Shown: positions 1 through 6,199 of the stretch, piece by piece
Layout of the letters: every line of letters begins with the position of its first letter
How positions within the stretch are numbered: the stretch's first letter is position 1
Translations under genes and position numbers: made by a program
Assembly: GCA_002691565.1 (NCBI GenBank)
Contig: NZIH01000027.1
Location: 8,022-15,352, forward strand
Direction: 5' to 3'
Origin: Halieaceae bacterium
GTDB taxonomy: Bacteria; Pseudomonadota; Gammaproteobacteria; Pseudomonadales; Halieaceae
Length of the DNA stretch: 7,331 nucleotides
The notes under the pieces: generated by a model
The model's input: only the letters and a program-made list of their open reading frames with translations
Told to the model about the DNA's origin: nothing
Database searches by the model: none

Positions 1-339
1 GGGCAAGCAATCAGCCGTCATGACCGCGCAGGCAAAACCTGGCTCATCGCTCCAGACGGCGTCCGCCTCAACACCTTCCTCATACTCGGAGGGTGCATGA
101 ATCACCCGAGTACCGTGAACCTGATTCAACCAGGTAATTGTGCTTACCGATGGTATTTGTTGATGGAGCATTTTTCGGTTCGCTTGCACGGCCTCGTCAC
201 TGTCACCCACGTGAACGCCCACGTTAAAACCTGCAAACTTCCCGGTGCTGACACCCCCAGCGCGAGTCGTACTCATAACCTCGACACCACGAGCACCCAT
301 TTCAGGTCGCAGCCACTGGTTGAAAGCATCAGTTGCCAA
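1..339 (-). CDS. pgeF: YfiH/PgeF family polyphenol oxidase (laccase-domain) protein, 5' part only
   Basis: This is the first 113 codons of a YfiH/PgeF (LACC1-like, DUF152) protein, cut by the left window edge. Visible family landmarks are STTRAGGVS near residues 23-31, FNVGVHVGD, NQVHG and, at the very end, AVMTADCLP, whose Cys belongs to the metal-binding site of the family. Known members are copper/zinc-dependent oxidoreductases; in E. coli the protein has been linked to editing of peptidoglycan precursors. The His and Cys ligands of the C-terminal half lie outside the window. I chose TTG at 339-337 as start: GAGGA sits five bases upstream, an in-frame stop (TAG) lies at 366-364, and the conserved N-terminal WLRPEMGARG segment begins before the first in-frame ATG (300-298). 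This start overlaps the end of rluD by 11 bases, so the two are probably co-transcribed. E. coli has the same rluD-yfiH order. Confidence 0.88.
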   Translation of the reverse strand, partial: MATDAFNQWLRPEMGARGVEVMSTTRAGGVSTGKFAGFNVGVHVGDSDEAVQANRKMLHQQIPSVSTITWLNQVHGTRVIHAPSEYEEGVEADAVWSDEPGFACAVMTADCLP

Positions 340-1300
340 ACCTATCCTCGCTGTCGAGTATCTCTAACAGGTTCACAAGGTCATCCGGAAGCTCGGTCTC
401 AAACTCCATCCAATCACCGCTGGCCGGATGCTCGAATTCAAGTGCCTGTGCGTGCAGCGCCTGGCGCGGGAAACTGCGCAGAGTGGACATCAAAAGATCT
501 GATGCCCCCGCCGGTACGCGCTGACGGCCGCCATAAACAGGATCGCCAATTAAGGGCCACTTTCGGTGCGCCATATGAACCCGGATCTGGTGCGTCCGCC
601 CTGTCTCTAAATTGACCTGTAACTGCGTGTAGTGCTTAAAACGATGAGCAATACGGAAGTGCGTCACGGCGGGCTTACCATCGGCAACCACAGCCATTTT
701 TGTTCGAGCGGTCGGATGGCGGTCAATTGGCGCATCGATTTTTCCGCCCCCTGTCAGGGCACCCGTACAGACCGCGCAGTAGGTTCGCGAGACGGTACGC
801 CCCGATAACTGTGCTACGAGTGACTTGTGCGCCAGTGACGAACGCGCCACAAACATAATGCCGGAGGTTTCCTTATCCAAGCGATGCACAATCCCGCCCC
901 TTGGCAATGCACCGAGCTCTGGCGCGTGCGCCAATAAAGCGTTAACCAGGGTTCCATCAGCATGACCTGCAGCTGGATGAACGACGACACCCGCGGGCTT
1001 ATTGACCACCAGAATGTGCTCGTCTTCGAAGATAACCTTCAGCGGCAGGCTTTGAGGCTGCCAATCAATAACAGGCTCGTCTGCAACCAGTAGGGTCAGC
1101 TGGGCACTGGCGGTTGCTTTATCCCGCGGTTTGACGGTTCGCCCATCGACCGTTAATCGCCCTTCTTTAATCCATGTCGCGAGGCGATTTCTGGAGTATT
1201 CGGGGAACAACTCAGCGGCGACCTGGTCCAAACGCATACCGTGGCATTGAATCGGTACGCGCGCCTCCAGAGAGTCCAGTTTGGGGGTGTCATCAGTCAT
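329..1300 (-). CDS. rluD: 23S rRNA pseudouridine(1911/1915/1917) synthase RluD
   Basis: RluD isomerises uridines to pseudouridine in helix 69 of 23S rRNA, which supports ribosome assembly and termination. From the ATG at 1300-1298 the protein has 323 residues, close to the 326 of E. coli RluD. An S4 RNA-binding domain lies at about residues 12-70 (RLDQVAAELFPEYSRNRLATW). The RluA-family catalytic domain follows, with NKPAGVVVHPAAG near 100-112, GGIVHRLDKETSG near 135-147 (catalytic Asp in HRLD, residue 142 in this numbering), GKPAVTHFR and LETGRTHQIRVHMAH. An upstream TTG at 1312 would add only MVSS; neither start has a convincing ribosome binding site, so ATG is preferred. The gene is divergent from bamD and overlaps yfiH downstream. 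RluC and RluA are less likely paralogues, given the length and the bamD/yfiH neighbours. Confidence 0.95.
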   Translation of the reverse strand: MTDDTPKLDSLEARVPIQCHGMRLDQVAAELFPEYSRNRLATWIKEGRLTVDGRTVKPRDKATASAQLTLLVADEPVIDWQPQSLPLKVIFEDEHILVVNKPAGVVVHPAAGHADGTLVNALLAHAPELGALPRGGIVHRLDKETSGIMFVARSSLAHKSLVAQLSGRTVSRTYCAVCTGALTGGGKIDAPIDRHPTARTKMAVVADGKPAVTHFRIAHRFKHYTQLQVNLETGRTHQIRVHMAHRKWPLIGDPVYGGRQRVPAGASDLLMSTLRSFPRQALHAQALEFEHPASGDWMEFETELPDDLVNLLEILDSEDRFGN

Positions 1301-1376
1301 ACTGGAAACCAAATTGAATGAGAGGTGTGATCAAAGTGAAACCGCGGGTTAGAATGTCGGATTACGATGCTATCAG

Positions 1377-2300
1377 ATGGAAGCAGCCGCAGTGATAAAG
1401 CCTGTATTTTTTCAATTGAAATGGAGTGTATTACTCCTAATCGTCAGTCTCGGTCTGTCCGGGTGTTCGCTATTTGGCGATGACGATGAGCTTCAAGTTG
1501 ACGCCAACTCCGGTGAGCAGCAAATGTATCGACAAGCGCAGCGATACATTGATAGCTCAAACTTCGATCTCGCAATCAGGGCACTGCAGCAACTCGAGAG
1601 CCGCTATCCCTTTGGGAAGTACGCCGAGCAGGCGCAGCTCGAGTTGATCTTTGCGCATCACGGTGCGTTCCAGAATGAAGCTGCAATTGAAGCAGCGGAT
1701 CGGTTTATTCGTCTGCACCCACAACATCCCAGTGTCGACTACGCCTTTTACATGAAGGGAGTGGCAGCCTACGACATCAATAAGAGTTTTTTCTCATCGA
1801 TCATTCCAAGCGATGACTCCAAGCGCGATGTATCGGGTGTTCGAGAAGCGTTCGGGGAGTTCTCTACCCTACTGAACCGCTACCCCAACAGTCGCTATGC
1901 GCAGGACGCTCGAGCGCGCATGGTCTACATTCGCAACATGCTGGCTCGGCATGAAATTCACGTAGCCAACTACTACTTTAAGAGAGGCGCCTACATGGCT
2001 GCTCTGAAGCGTGGTCAAAATGTTGTGGAAACCATGCAGGGAACAACCGCGGTAGCGGATGGTCTCGCCGTGATGGCACAGGCTTATATTTTGCTCCAAA
2101 TGGATGATCTTGCTCAGGACACAGTTCGTGTTCTGTGCGCGAACTACCCAGAGCACCCAAACCTAATGGGTGATTGCAACTTCGATGGTGGCTTTGATAT
2201 CGATGGTCTCGAGAGGTCCTGGCTGAACCAAGCGTCTTTCGGTCTGCTCGATCCGCCCGAAGCACCGCAGTTCGATTACCGCCCCGGCTTCGACTCTTAA
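1377..2300 (+). CDS. bamD: Outer membrane protein assembly factor BamD (ComL/YfiO lipoprotein)
   Basis: BamD is the essential lipoprotein partner of BamA in the BAM complex that folds beta-barrel proteins into the outer membrane. The 307-residue product starts with a lipoprotein signal peptide: a hydrophobic core at about 17-27 and a lipobox L-S-G-C with lipidation at Cys30. The following residue is Ser, consistent with outer-membrane sorting. TPR-like helical repeats follow, with family landmarks SRYPFGKYAEQAQLEL (75-90), DRFIRLHPQHPSVDYAFYMKG (108-128), FSTLLNRYPNSRYAQDA (162-178) and the YYFKRGAY segment (199-206). It is longer than the 245 residues of E. coli BamD, largely through an acidic C-terminal tail from about residue 262 that includes Cys267. 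No strong ribosome binding site precedes the ATG; GTG at 1392 or a later in-frame start could also work, since the n-region is long. A TAGAAT at 1350-1355 could be a -10 box, but no good -35 goes with it. It ends eight bases before convergent nadE. Confidence 0.95.
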   Translation: MEAAAVIKPVFFQLKWSVLLLIVSLGLSGCSLFGDDDELQVDANSGEQQMYRQAQRYIDSSNFDLAIRALQQLESRYPFGKYAEQAQLELIFAHHGAFQNEAAIEAADRFIRLHPQHPSVDYAFYMKGVAAYDINKSFFSSIIPSDDSKRDVSGVREAFGEFSTLLNRYPNSRYAQDARARMVYIRNMLARHEIHVANYYFKRGAYMAALKRGQNVVETMQGTTAVADGLAVMAQAYILLQMDDLAQDTVRVLCANYPEHPNLMGDCNFDGGFDIDGLERSWLNQASFGLLDPPEAPQFDYRPGFDS

Positions 2301-2308
2301 GACTGAGC

Positions 2309-3928
2309 CTAGCTCTTCCGCCAAGCCCACGAGATGGGGTAACGCCTATCTCGGCCAAAACCTCGCGTAGTGATTCGAACGCCAACCGGTGCCTGGCGCC
2401 GCTTGTACTCGTTTAGGTCGATCAATCGAATCACCCGCTTCACGTCCGACTCCGCAAACCCCTCGGCAACGATTTGCTCTGCGCTTTGATCTTCTTCAAC
2501 GTAACGCTCGATGATCTCATCGAGCTGGTCATACGGCGGTAGATTGTCTTGGTCGGTCTGATCGGGTGCTAGTTCAGCGGATGGTGGACGATCAATAACA
2601 CGCTGCGGAATGCAATAACCCAGCGTATTTCGATACTGGGCCAAGGCATAGACCAAGAGCTTCGGACAATCCTTCAGCGGATCAAAACCGCCGGCCATAT
2701 CACCGTAGAGGGTCGAGTAACCCACGGCCAGCTCACTTTTATTCCCGGTCGTTAATACAAGGCGGTTCTTTTTGTTGGAAATGGACATCAACAGAACGCC
2801 ACGGCAACGCGCCTGCAGGTTTTCTTCGGTGGTATCGACCGACAGCCCATCAAACTGGTCAGTGAGGCCTGACATGAACGCCTCGTATATAGGCTCAATC
2901 GAGATGACATCGTATTCAACGCCCATAACGGATGCTTGCTCTCCGGCATCCTCGACACTCATGTCGGCCGTGTATTTGAAAGGCATCATCACGGCTTGCA
3001 CGCGATCAGCCCCTAGGGCATCAACAGCAACTGCCAGTGTTACCGCTGAGTCAATGCCGCCAGAAAGGCCCAATACAACACCGGGGAAACCGTTCTTTTC
3101 AACGTAGTCACGAACGCCAAGCACCAAGGCCTGCCAAACCGCAGCAACGTCAGAGAGAGCCGCCGCAGCAACTCCTTGCGCGATTGCAACACCGCGAACC
3201 GTTCGCTCCACCCAGAGTTCAAAACAGCCCTCCTCGAAGTCCGGCGCAACTACCGCCAGTTCACCATCGGCATTAACCGCAAACGAACCGCCATCAAATA
3301 CGAGTTCGTCCTGTCCGCCGACCTGATTAACATAAATCATGGGAATCGACTGCTCAGTCGCTCTATTTGACAGTACTTCCCAACGCTCTTTGTGTTTACC
3401 GCGATGGAAAGGGCTCGCGTTGAGGTTGATCAACAACTCAGCACCCATGCGTCTCGCCGCATCCGCCGGCTCTCGGTGCCAGATATCCTCACAAATCGTG
3501 ATACCTACTTTGATACCGGCCATATCAACAACGCAGGGGGTATCGCCTTCGCTGAAATACCGCTTTTCGTCGAAAACTTGATAGTTTGGCAGGCGCTGCT
3601 TGAAGTATTCGCCCACCATCTGGCCGCCATGCAGTACGCCTGCGGCATTGTAGAGAGCCCCGTCGCACCGCCGGGGGTATCCGACAATAACGTAGAGGTC
3701 GGAAGGAAGCTCGCTAGCAAGCACTATCAGCGCGTTCTCAATCTGCGCTTGCAAGCTGTCGCGCATGAGTAGGTCTTCCGGCGGATAACCCGTCAGTGTC
3801 AGCTCAGGAAAAACAACCAGCGTGTCCTGACCCTCGGTATAAGCGCCACGCGATACCTGAATGGCTTTCTCAGTATTACCCTTGATGTCTCCAACAAAGG
3901 TATTGAGCTGTCCCATGACAACTTTCAT
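2309..3928 (-). CDS. nadE: Glutamine-dependent NAD+ synthetase
   Basis: This cytoplasmic enzyme makes the last step of NAD synthesis, amidating deamido-NAD (NaAD) with ATP and glutamine. The 539-residue product has both halves of the long NadE form. The N-terminal nitrilase-type glutaminase domain (about 1-250) shows the Glu-Lys-Cys triad: Glu42 in FPELTLTGYPPEDLL, Lys110 in FKQRLPNYQVFDEKRYF, and Cys146 in GITICEDIWH. The C-terminal ATP-pyrophosphatase/synthetase domain has the P-loop SGGIDS at 289-294, the TTGNKSELAVGYSTLYGDMAGG segment (393-414), and KRRQAPVGVRIT near the end. The open frame extends upstream to 4012, but the ATG at 3928 is preferred: GGGAGAG lies upstream at good spacing and MKVVMGQLN matches the expected start of the nitrilase fold. 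It converges on bamD with an eight-base gap and has no strong terminator there. Confidence 0.96.
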   Translation of the reverse strand: MKVVMGQLNTFVGDIKGNTEKAIQVSRGAYTEGQDTLVVFPELTLTGYPPEDLLMRDSLQAQIENALIVLASELPSDLYVIVGYPRRCDGALYNAAGVLHGGQMVGEYFKQRLPNYQVFDEKRYFSEGDTPCVVDMAGIKVGITICEDIWHREPADAARRMGAELLINLNASPFHRGKHKERWEVLSNRATEQSIPMIYVNQVGGQDELVFDGGSFAVNADGELAVVAPDFEEGCFELWVERTVRGVAIAQGVAAAALSDVAAVWQALVLGVRDYVEKNGFPGVVLGLSGGIDSAVTLAVAVDALGADRVQAVMMPFKYTADMSVEDAGEQASVMGVEYDVISIEPIYEAFMSGLTDQFDGLSVDTTEENLQARCRGVLLMSISNKKNRLVLTTGNKSELAVGYSTLYGDMAGGFDPLKDCPKLLVYALAQYRNTLGYCIPQRVIDRPPSAELAPDQTDQDNLPPYDQLDEIIERYVEEDQSAEQIVAEGFAESDVKRVIRLIDLNEYKRRQAPVGVRITTRGFGRDRRYPISWAWRKS

Positions 3929-3935
3929 GCACCTG

Positions 3936-3942
3936 CTCTCCC
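3936..3942 (-). promoter_or_regulatory. Ribosome binding site that sets the nadE start
   Basis: On the minus strand GGGAGAG lies seven bases before the ATG at 3928-3926. The upstream in-frame extension to 4012 has no comparable site and encodes a segment with no resemblance to NadE, so this site supports the shorter 539-residue protein. Confidence 0.5.
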
Positions 3943-3955
3943 AAATAAGAGTCTC

Positions 3956-3983
3956 TTGCTCGAAGATTAGTGGCTGATATAGT
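3956..3983 (+). promoter_or_regulatory. Candidate sigma-70 promoter facing the pilS remnant
   Basis: TTGCTC at 3956-3961 (three of six consensus bases) and TATAGT at 3978-3983 (five of six) are separated by 16 bases. They lie about 30 bases before the ATG at 4016. The position would suit the promoter of the former pilS gene, divergent from nadE. The -35 match is poor and the call rests on pattern matching alone. Confidence 0.27.
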
Positions 3984-4015
3984 GCATAAATCAGTCGCAA
4001 ATCTGTGTACAAACG

Positions 4016-4135
4016 ATGTCTGAAGACACGCCCGTGAGCCCTAAGGATAACATTGACCGCTCACAGGTCTTTGCTGTTTACAACGTTTACCGGCTAGTTA
4101 TTGGCTCGGTTCTCTTTGCTTTGACGCTTTCCTAG
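4016..4135 (+). pseudogene. pilS: Truncated remnant of type IV pilus sensor kinase PilS (N-terminal 39 codons)
   Basis: ATG at 4016 opens a 39-codon frame ending in TAG at 4133-4135. After a polar leader (MSEDTPVSPKDNIDRS) it reads QVFAVYNVYRLVIGSVLFAL, which resembles the N-terminus of PilS, where a short cytoplasmic leader is followed by a Tyr-x-x-Tyr-Arg-Leu motif running into the first membrane helix. From memory, P. aeruginosa PilS has LYHLYRLTIG at this place. The frame stops inside that first helix; the other membrane helices, the PAS domain and the kinase domain are all absent. Position supports the call: in Pseudomonas, pilS is the gene after bamD on the same strand, and the pilus cluster ends at ispH. 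No clear ribosome binding site precedes the ATG. The alternative is a real small membrane peptide gene. The resemblance is by eye over about 25 residues. Confidence 0.55.
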
Positions 4136-4147
4136 ACAGGATCTGCA

Positions 4148-4185
4148 CTTGTTGCCGAAGTCGACGGCAACAAGAGATTTATTTT
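4148..4185 (+). terminator. Rho-independent terminator on the plus strand
   Basis: CTTGTTGCCG (4148-4157) and CGGCAACAAG (4165-4174) form a perfect 10-bp stem around a 7-base loop. The stem is followed by a T-rich stretch, ATTTATTTT at 4177-4185. The T-rich tail is on the plus-strand 3' side only; reading on the minus strand, the stem is followed by TGCAGATCC, so it would not be a classical terminator for ispH. It begins 12 bases after the TAG of the pilS remnant. It may be the original terminator of the plus-strand gene that used to end here, next to convergent ispH. Confidence 0.65.
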
Positions 4186-4269
4186 GAACAATTTGAGCGG
4201 GATAACTGCCCGAGGGACACTCTCTTTCTCGACTTCTAACGCTAGTTGACCCCTTCCAACGACGGCTAG

Positions 4270-5223
4270 TCAGTTGACTTCTACCGTTGGGATACGAAGC
4301 TCTTTTGGCAGAGAGAACGTGATGTTCTCAGGTTGGCCATCCAGCGATTCAACATTGGCATGCCCCTGACTTTGCAGCCACTGAAGGACGCCCTCCACCA
4401 AATGCTCCGGAGCCGACGCGCCCGCGGTAACGCCCACCGTGTCGCCCTCTCCAACCCAGCTCGGATCGATCATTTCTGCTGAGTCAATCAGATAAGCACT
4501 AGAGCCGCAACGCTCGGCTAATTCTTTTAATCGGTTCGAATTCGAGCTGTTGGGAGAGCCTACAACAAGTACGACGTTGGCTTTTTCAGCTAACGCCCTG
4601 ACCGCATCCTGACGGTTTTGAGTCGCGTAACAGATATCATCTTTTCGCGGACCTTGAATTTTAGGGAATCGCTCGCGTAATGCTTCAATGACCTTGGCCG
4701 TGTCATCTACAGACAAGGTTGTCTGAGTAACGAAGGCCAGATTATCAGGATCGCGAACTTCTAAACTCGCAGCCTGCGCCTCGTCCTCCACCAGATACAT
4801 CACCCCGCCATTTGACCTGTCGTACTGGCCCATCGTGCCCTCAACCTCCGGGTGTCCCTCGTGACCAATGAGAACACATTCCCGTCCTGATCGACTGAAC
4901 GCCGTAACTTCAACATGCACCTTGGTGACGAGAGGACAGGTGGCATCAAAGACCTGAAGCCCTCGATTGGCCGCTTCGTCCTGTACCGCCTTTGAGACAC
5001 CATGGGCACTGAAAATAACAATCGCATCATCGGGAACTTCATGAAGCTCCTCGACAAACACGGCACCGCGGTTCCTGAGGTCATCTACTACCGTTTTGTT
5101 ATGGACGACCTCGTGGCGAACGTAGATTGGACGTCCGAAAACTTCGAGAGCGCGGTTGACGATATCGATCGCTCGATCGACACCGGCACAAAAACCGCGA
5201 GGGTTGGCAAGCATCACTGTCAT
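4270..5223 (-). CDS. ispH: 4-hydroxy-3-methylbut-2-enyl diphosphate reductase IspH (LytB)
   Basis: IspH performs the last step of the MEP pathway, reducing HMBPP to IPP and DMAPP with a [4Fe-4S] cluster. The 317-residue product matches the 316 of E. coli IspH. The three cluster cysteines are Cys12 ([13 protein letters not shown]), Cys96 ([12 protein letters not shown]) and Cys198 ([11 protein letters not shown]). The substrate-site residues are also visible: His41 (HEVVHNKTV), His74 (FSAHGVS), His124 and Glu126 ([10 protein letters not shown]), Thr168-169 (TQTT), Ser-Ser-Asn in [11 protein letters not shown] (222-232) and Ser270 (TAGASAPE). ATG at 5223 overlaps the fkpB stop by one base (TGATG) and has GGAG eight bases upstream, so it is the last gene of the ileS-lspA-fkpB-ispH block and is probably translationally coupled. 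No classical terminator follows it. Confidence 0.97.
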   Translation of the reverse strand: MTVMLANPRGFCAGVDRAIDIVNRALEVFGRPIYVRHEVVHNKTVVDDLRNRGAVFVEELHEVPDDAIVIFSAHGVSKAVQDEAANRGLQVFDATCPLVTKVHVEVTAFSRSGRECVLIGHEGHPEVEGTMGQYDRSNGGVMYLVEDEAQAASLEVRDPDNLAFVTQTTLSVDDTAKVIEALRERFPKIQGPRKDDICYATQNRQDAVRALAEKANVVLVVGSPNSSNSNRLKELAERCGSSAYLIDSAEMIDPSWVGEGDTVGVTAGASAPEHLVEGVLQWLQSQGHANVESLDGQPENITFSLPKELRIPTVEVN

Positions 5224-5675
5224 CAGTGCAACTCCGCTGGTTCCACGCGGTCGATTTTCACCTCAAACCTGAGGGTGCGTCCCGCGAGTGGGTGATTGAA
5301 GTTAACACGGACCGTGTTCTCGTCAAAAGAATCAACGACACCGGGGAGCTCTCCCCCGGCCGCATCCGCGAACGAAAACACCATACCAATCTCTAGATCG
5401 GCGTCGTTGCTGAAGGTATGGCGCGGAATATCCTGATAGTTAGCCTCTTGCGGCTCACCGAAACCATCTTCAGGGGAAATTGTGAAAGCGGCCTCATCGC
5501 CCTGCTTAAGGCCTAGCAGGCAGGCTTCAAAGCCAGGAAGGAGAGAACCATCGCCCATAACAAAACTGACAGGAGCACGATCGAAATTGCTATCAACCAC
5601 GTCTCCCGTTTCGAGGGTAATTGAAAAGTTAAGGCTTACCTTTGTGTTGGACGATATATTGAGTTCGTTACTCAT
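5223..5675 (-). CDS. fkpB: FKBP-type peptidyl-prolyl isomerase FkpB (SlpA-like)
   Basis: This is a small cytoplasmic proline isomerase with chaperone activity, of the SlyD/SlpA FKBP group. Its 150 residues equal the usual size (E. coli FkpB has 149). The FKBP core strands flank an inserted IF (insert-in-flap) chaperone domain. Seen here are VSLNFSI (13-19), the core segment [20 protein letters not shown] (41-60), EDGFGEPQ (69-76) leading into the insert, and the signature [16 protein letters not shown] (124-139). It lacks the His-rich metal-binding tail of SlyD, which, with the lspA-ispH position, favours FkpB. ATG at 5675 overlaps the lspA stop as ATGA; AGGAAAG lies just upstream. The stop shares one base with the ispH start. 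Confidence 0.94.
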   Translation of the reverse strand: MSNELNISSNTKVSLNFSITLETGDVVDSNFDRAPVSFVMGDGSLLPGFEACLLGLKQGDEAAFTISPEDGFGEPQEANYQDIPRHTFSNDADLEIGMVFSFADAAGGELPGVVDSFDENTVRVNFNHPLAGRTLRFEVKIDRVEPAELH

Positions 5676-6199
5676 TCAGACTTTCCTGACTCGCTGGTAA
5701 AACTATCCCAAAGCAGCAAAATTGCTCCGCAAAAAATAGCTGAATCAGCAATATTAAAGGCTGGCCAATACCAACTTTGGTAGTGCCAGGAGATGAAATC
5801 AACCACATAACCCAAAGTGACTCGATCGACGAGATTGCCAAGGCCACCGCCGAGGATGAGTCCGAGTGACACGCCCAACAACCGCTGTTGAGGCTCGAGA
5901 CGCGTCAGCCATACCGCCACAAACACACTGACCAACAGGGCCACAGCCGCGAGGAACCAGCGCTGCCAGCCGCCGGCACTTGCCAGAAAACTAAACGCCG
6001 CTCCTGTGTTGTGAGCGAGCATCAAATCAAACCAGGCCGTAATTTCTACTGGTACGCGGTACACCAGCTCATTGCTGGCCCACATTTTCGTGCACTGATC
6101 TAGGGCGATCACCAACAGCGCCAAGATAAAACCCGCCCAGGGGTTACCCAGCGCTCTCGAAGCCAGCGACTTTTCAAGCCCCGATTTGGCCTCAGGCAT
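5672..6199 (-). CDS. lspA: Lipoprotein signal peptidase (prolipoprotein signal peptidase II)
   Basis: LspA is an inner-membrane aspartyl protease that cleaves signal peptides from lipid-modified prolipoproteins at the lipobox Cys; BamD in this window would be a substrate. From ATG 6199 the protein has 175 residues, typical of the family. It shows hydrophobic segments at about 22-35, 80-98, 107-121 and 147-164. Conserved blocks are DQCTKMW (34-40), [12 protein letters not shown] (62-73), [11 protein letters not shown] (117-127) with catalytic Asp125, VVDFISWH, and FNIADSAI (148-155) with catalytic Asp152. A further in-frame ATG at 6229 would add ten residues deep inside ileS. The ATG at 6199 is preferred: it overlaps the ileS stop by eight bases and begins a normal-length N-terminus. 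Its stop overlaps the fkpB start by four bases. Confidence 0.96.
   Translation of the reverse strand: MPEAKSGLEKSLASRALGNPWAGFILALLVIALDQCTKMWASNELVYRVPVEITAWFDLMLAHNTGAAFSFLASAGGWQRWFLAAVALLVSVFVAVWLTRLEPQQRLLGVSLGLILGGGLGNLVDRVTLGYVVDFISWHYQSWYWPAFNIADSAIFCGAILLLWDSFTSESGKSE

Noticed and set aside
97..615. Plus-strand open frame of 172 codons
   Set aside because: It lies antisense to yfiH and rluD, both of which have clear family motifs; its product is of low complexity in Arg, Pro and Ser and resembles nothing I know.
1313..1376. Divergent promoters for rluD and bamD
   Set aside because: TAGAAT at 1350-1355 resembles a -10 box but no matching -35 is present, and the minus-strand candidates match even more poorly; not strong enough to list as features.
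2285..2325. Bidirectional terminator between convergent bamD and nadE
   Set aside because: Only a short GAGC-CTA-GCTC stem and the TCTTAAGA palindrome are present, with no T-run on either side; the gap is eight bases.
1978..2385. Minus-strand open frame of 135 codons across the bamD 3' end and the nadE 3' end
   Set aside because: It is antisense to bamD and overlaps nadE in another frame; the Arg- and Ser-rich product looks like a shadow of real coding sequence.
3392..3772. Plus-strand open frame of 126 codons
   Set aside because: It is entirely antisense to the glutaminase domain of nadE, whose catalytic residues are intact; no family features are visible in it.
4136..4249. Continuation of the pilS-remnant frame beyond the TAG as far as TGA at 4247, or another frame of the same stretch ending at a TAA near 4238, as leftover minor-pilin or PilS coding sequence
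   Set aside because: Both frames can be read, but the terminator hairpin sits inside the stretch and neither translation shows a recognisable PilS or pilin motif.
4256..4290. Inverted repeat CCAACG/CGTTGG across the ispH stop as its terminator
   Set aside because: The stem is only six bases with a loop of more than 20 bases, and no T-run follows on the minus strand.
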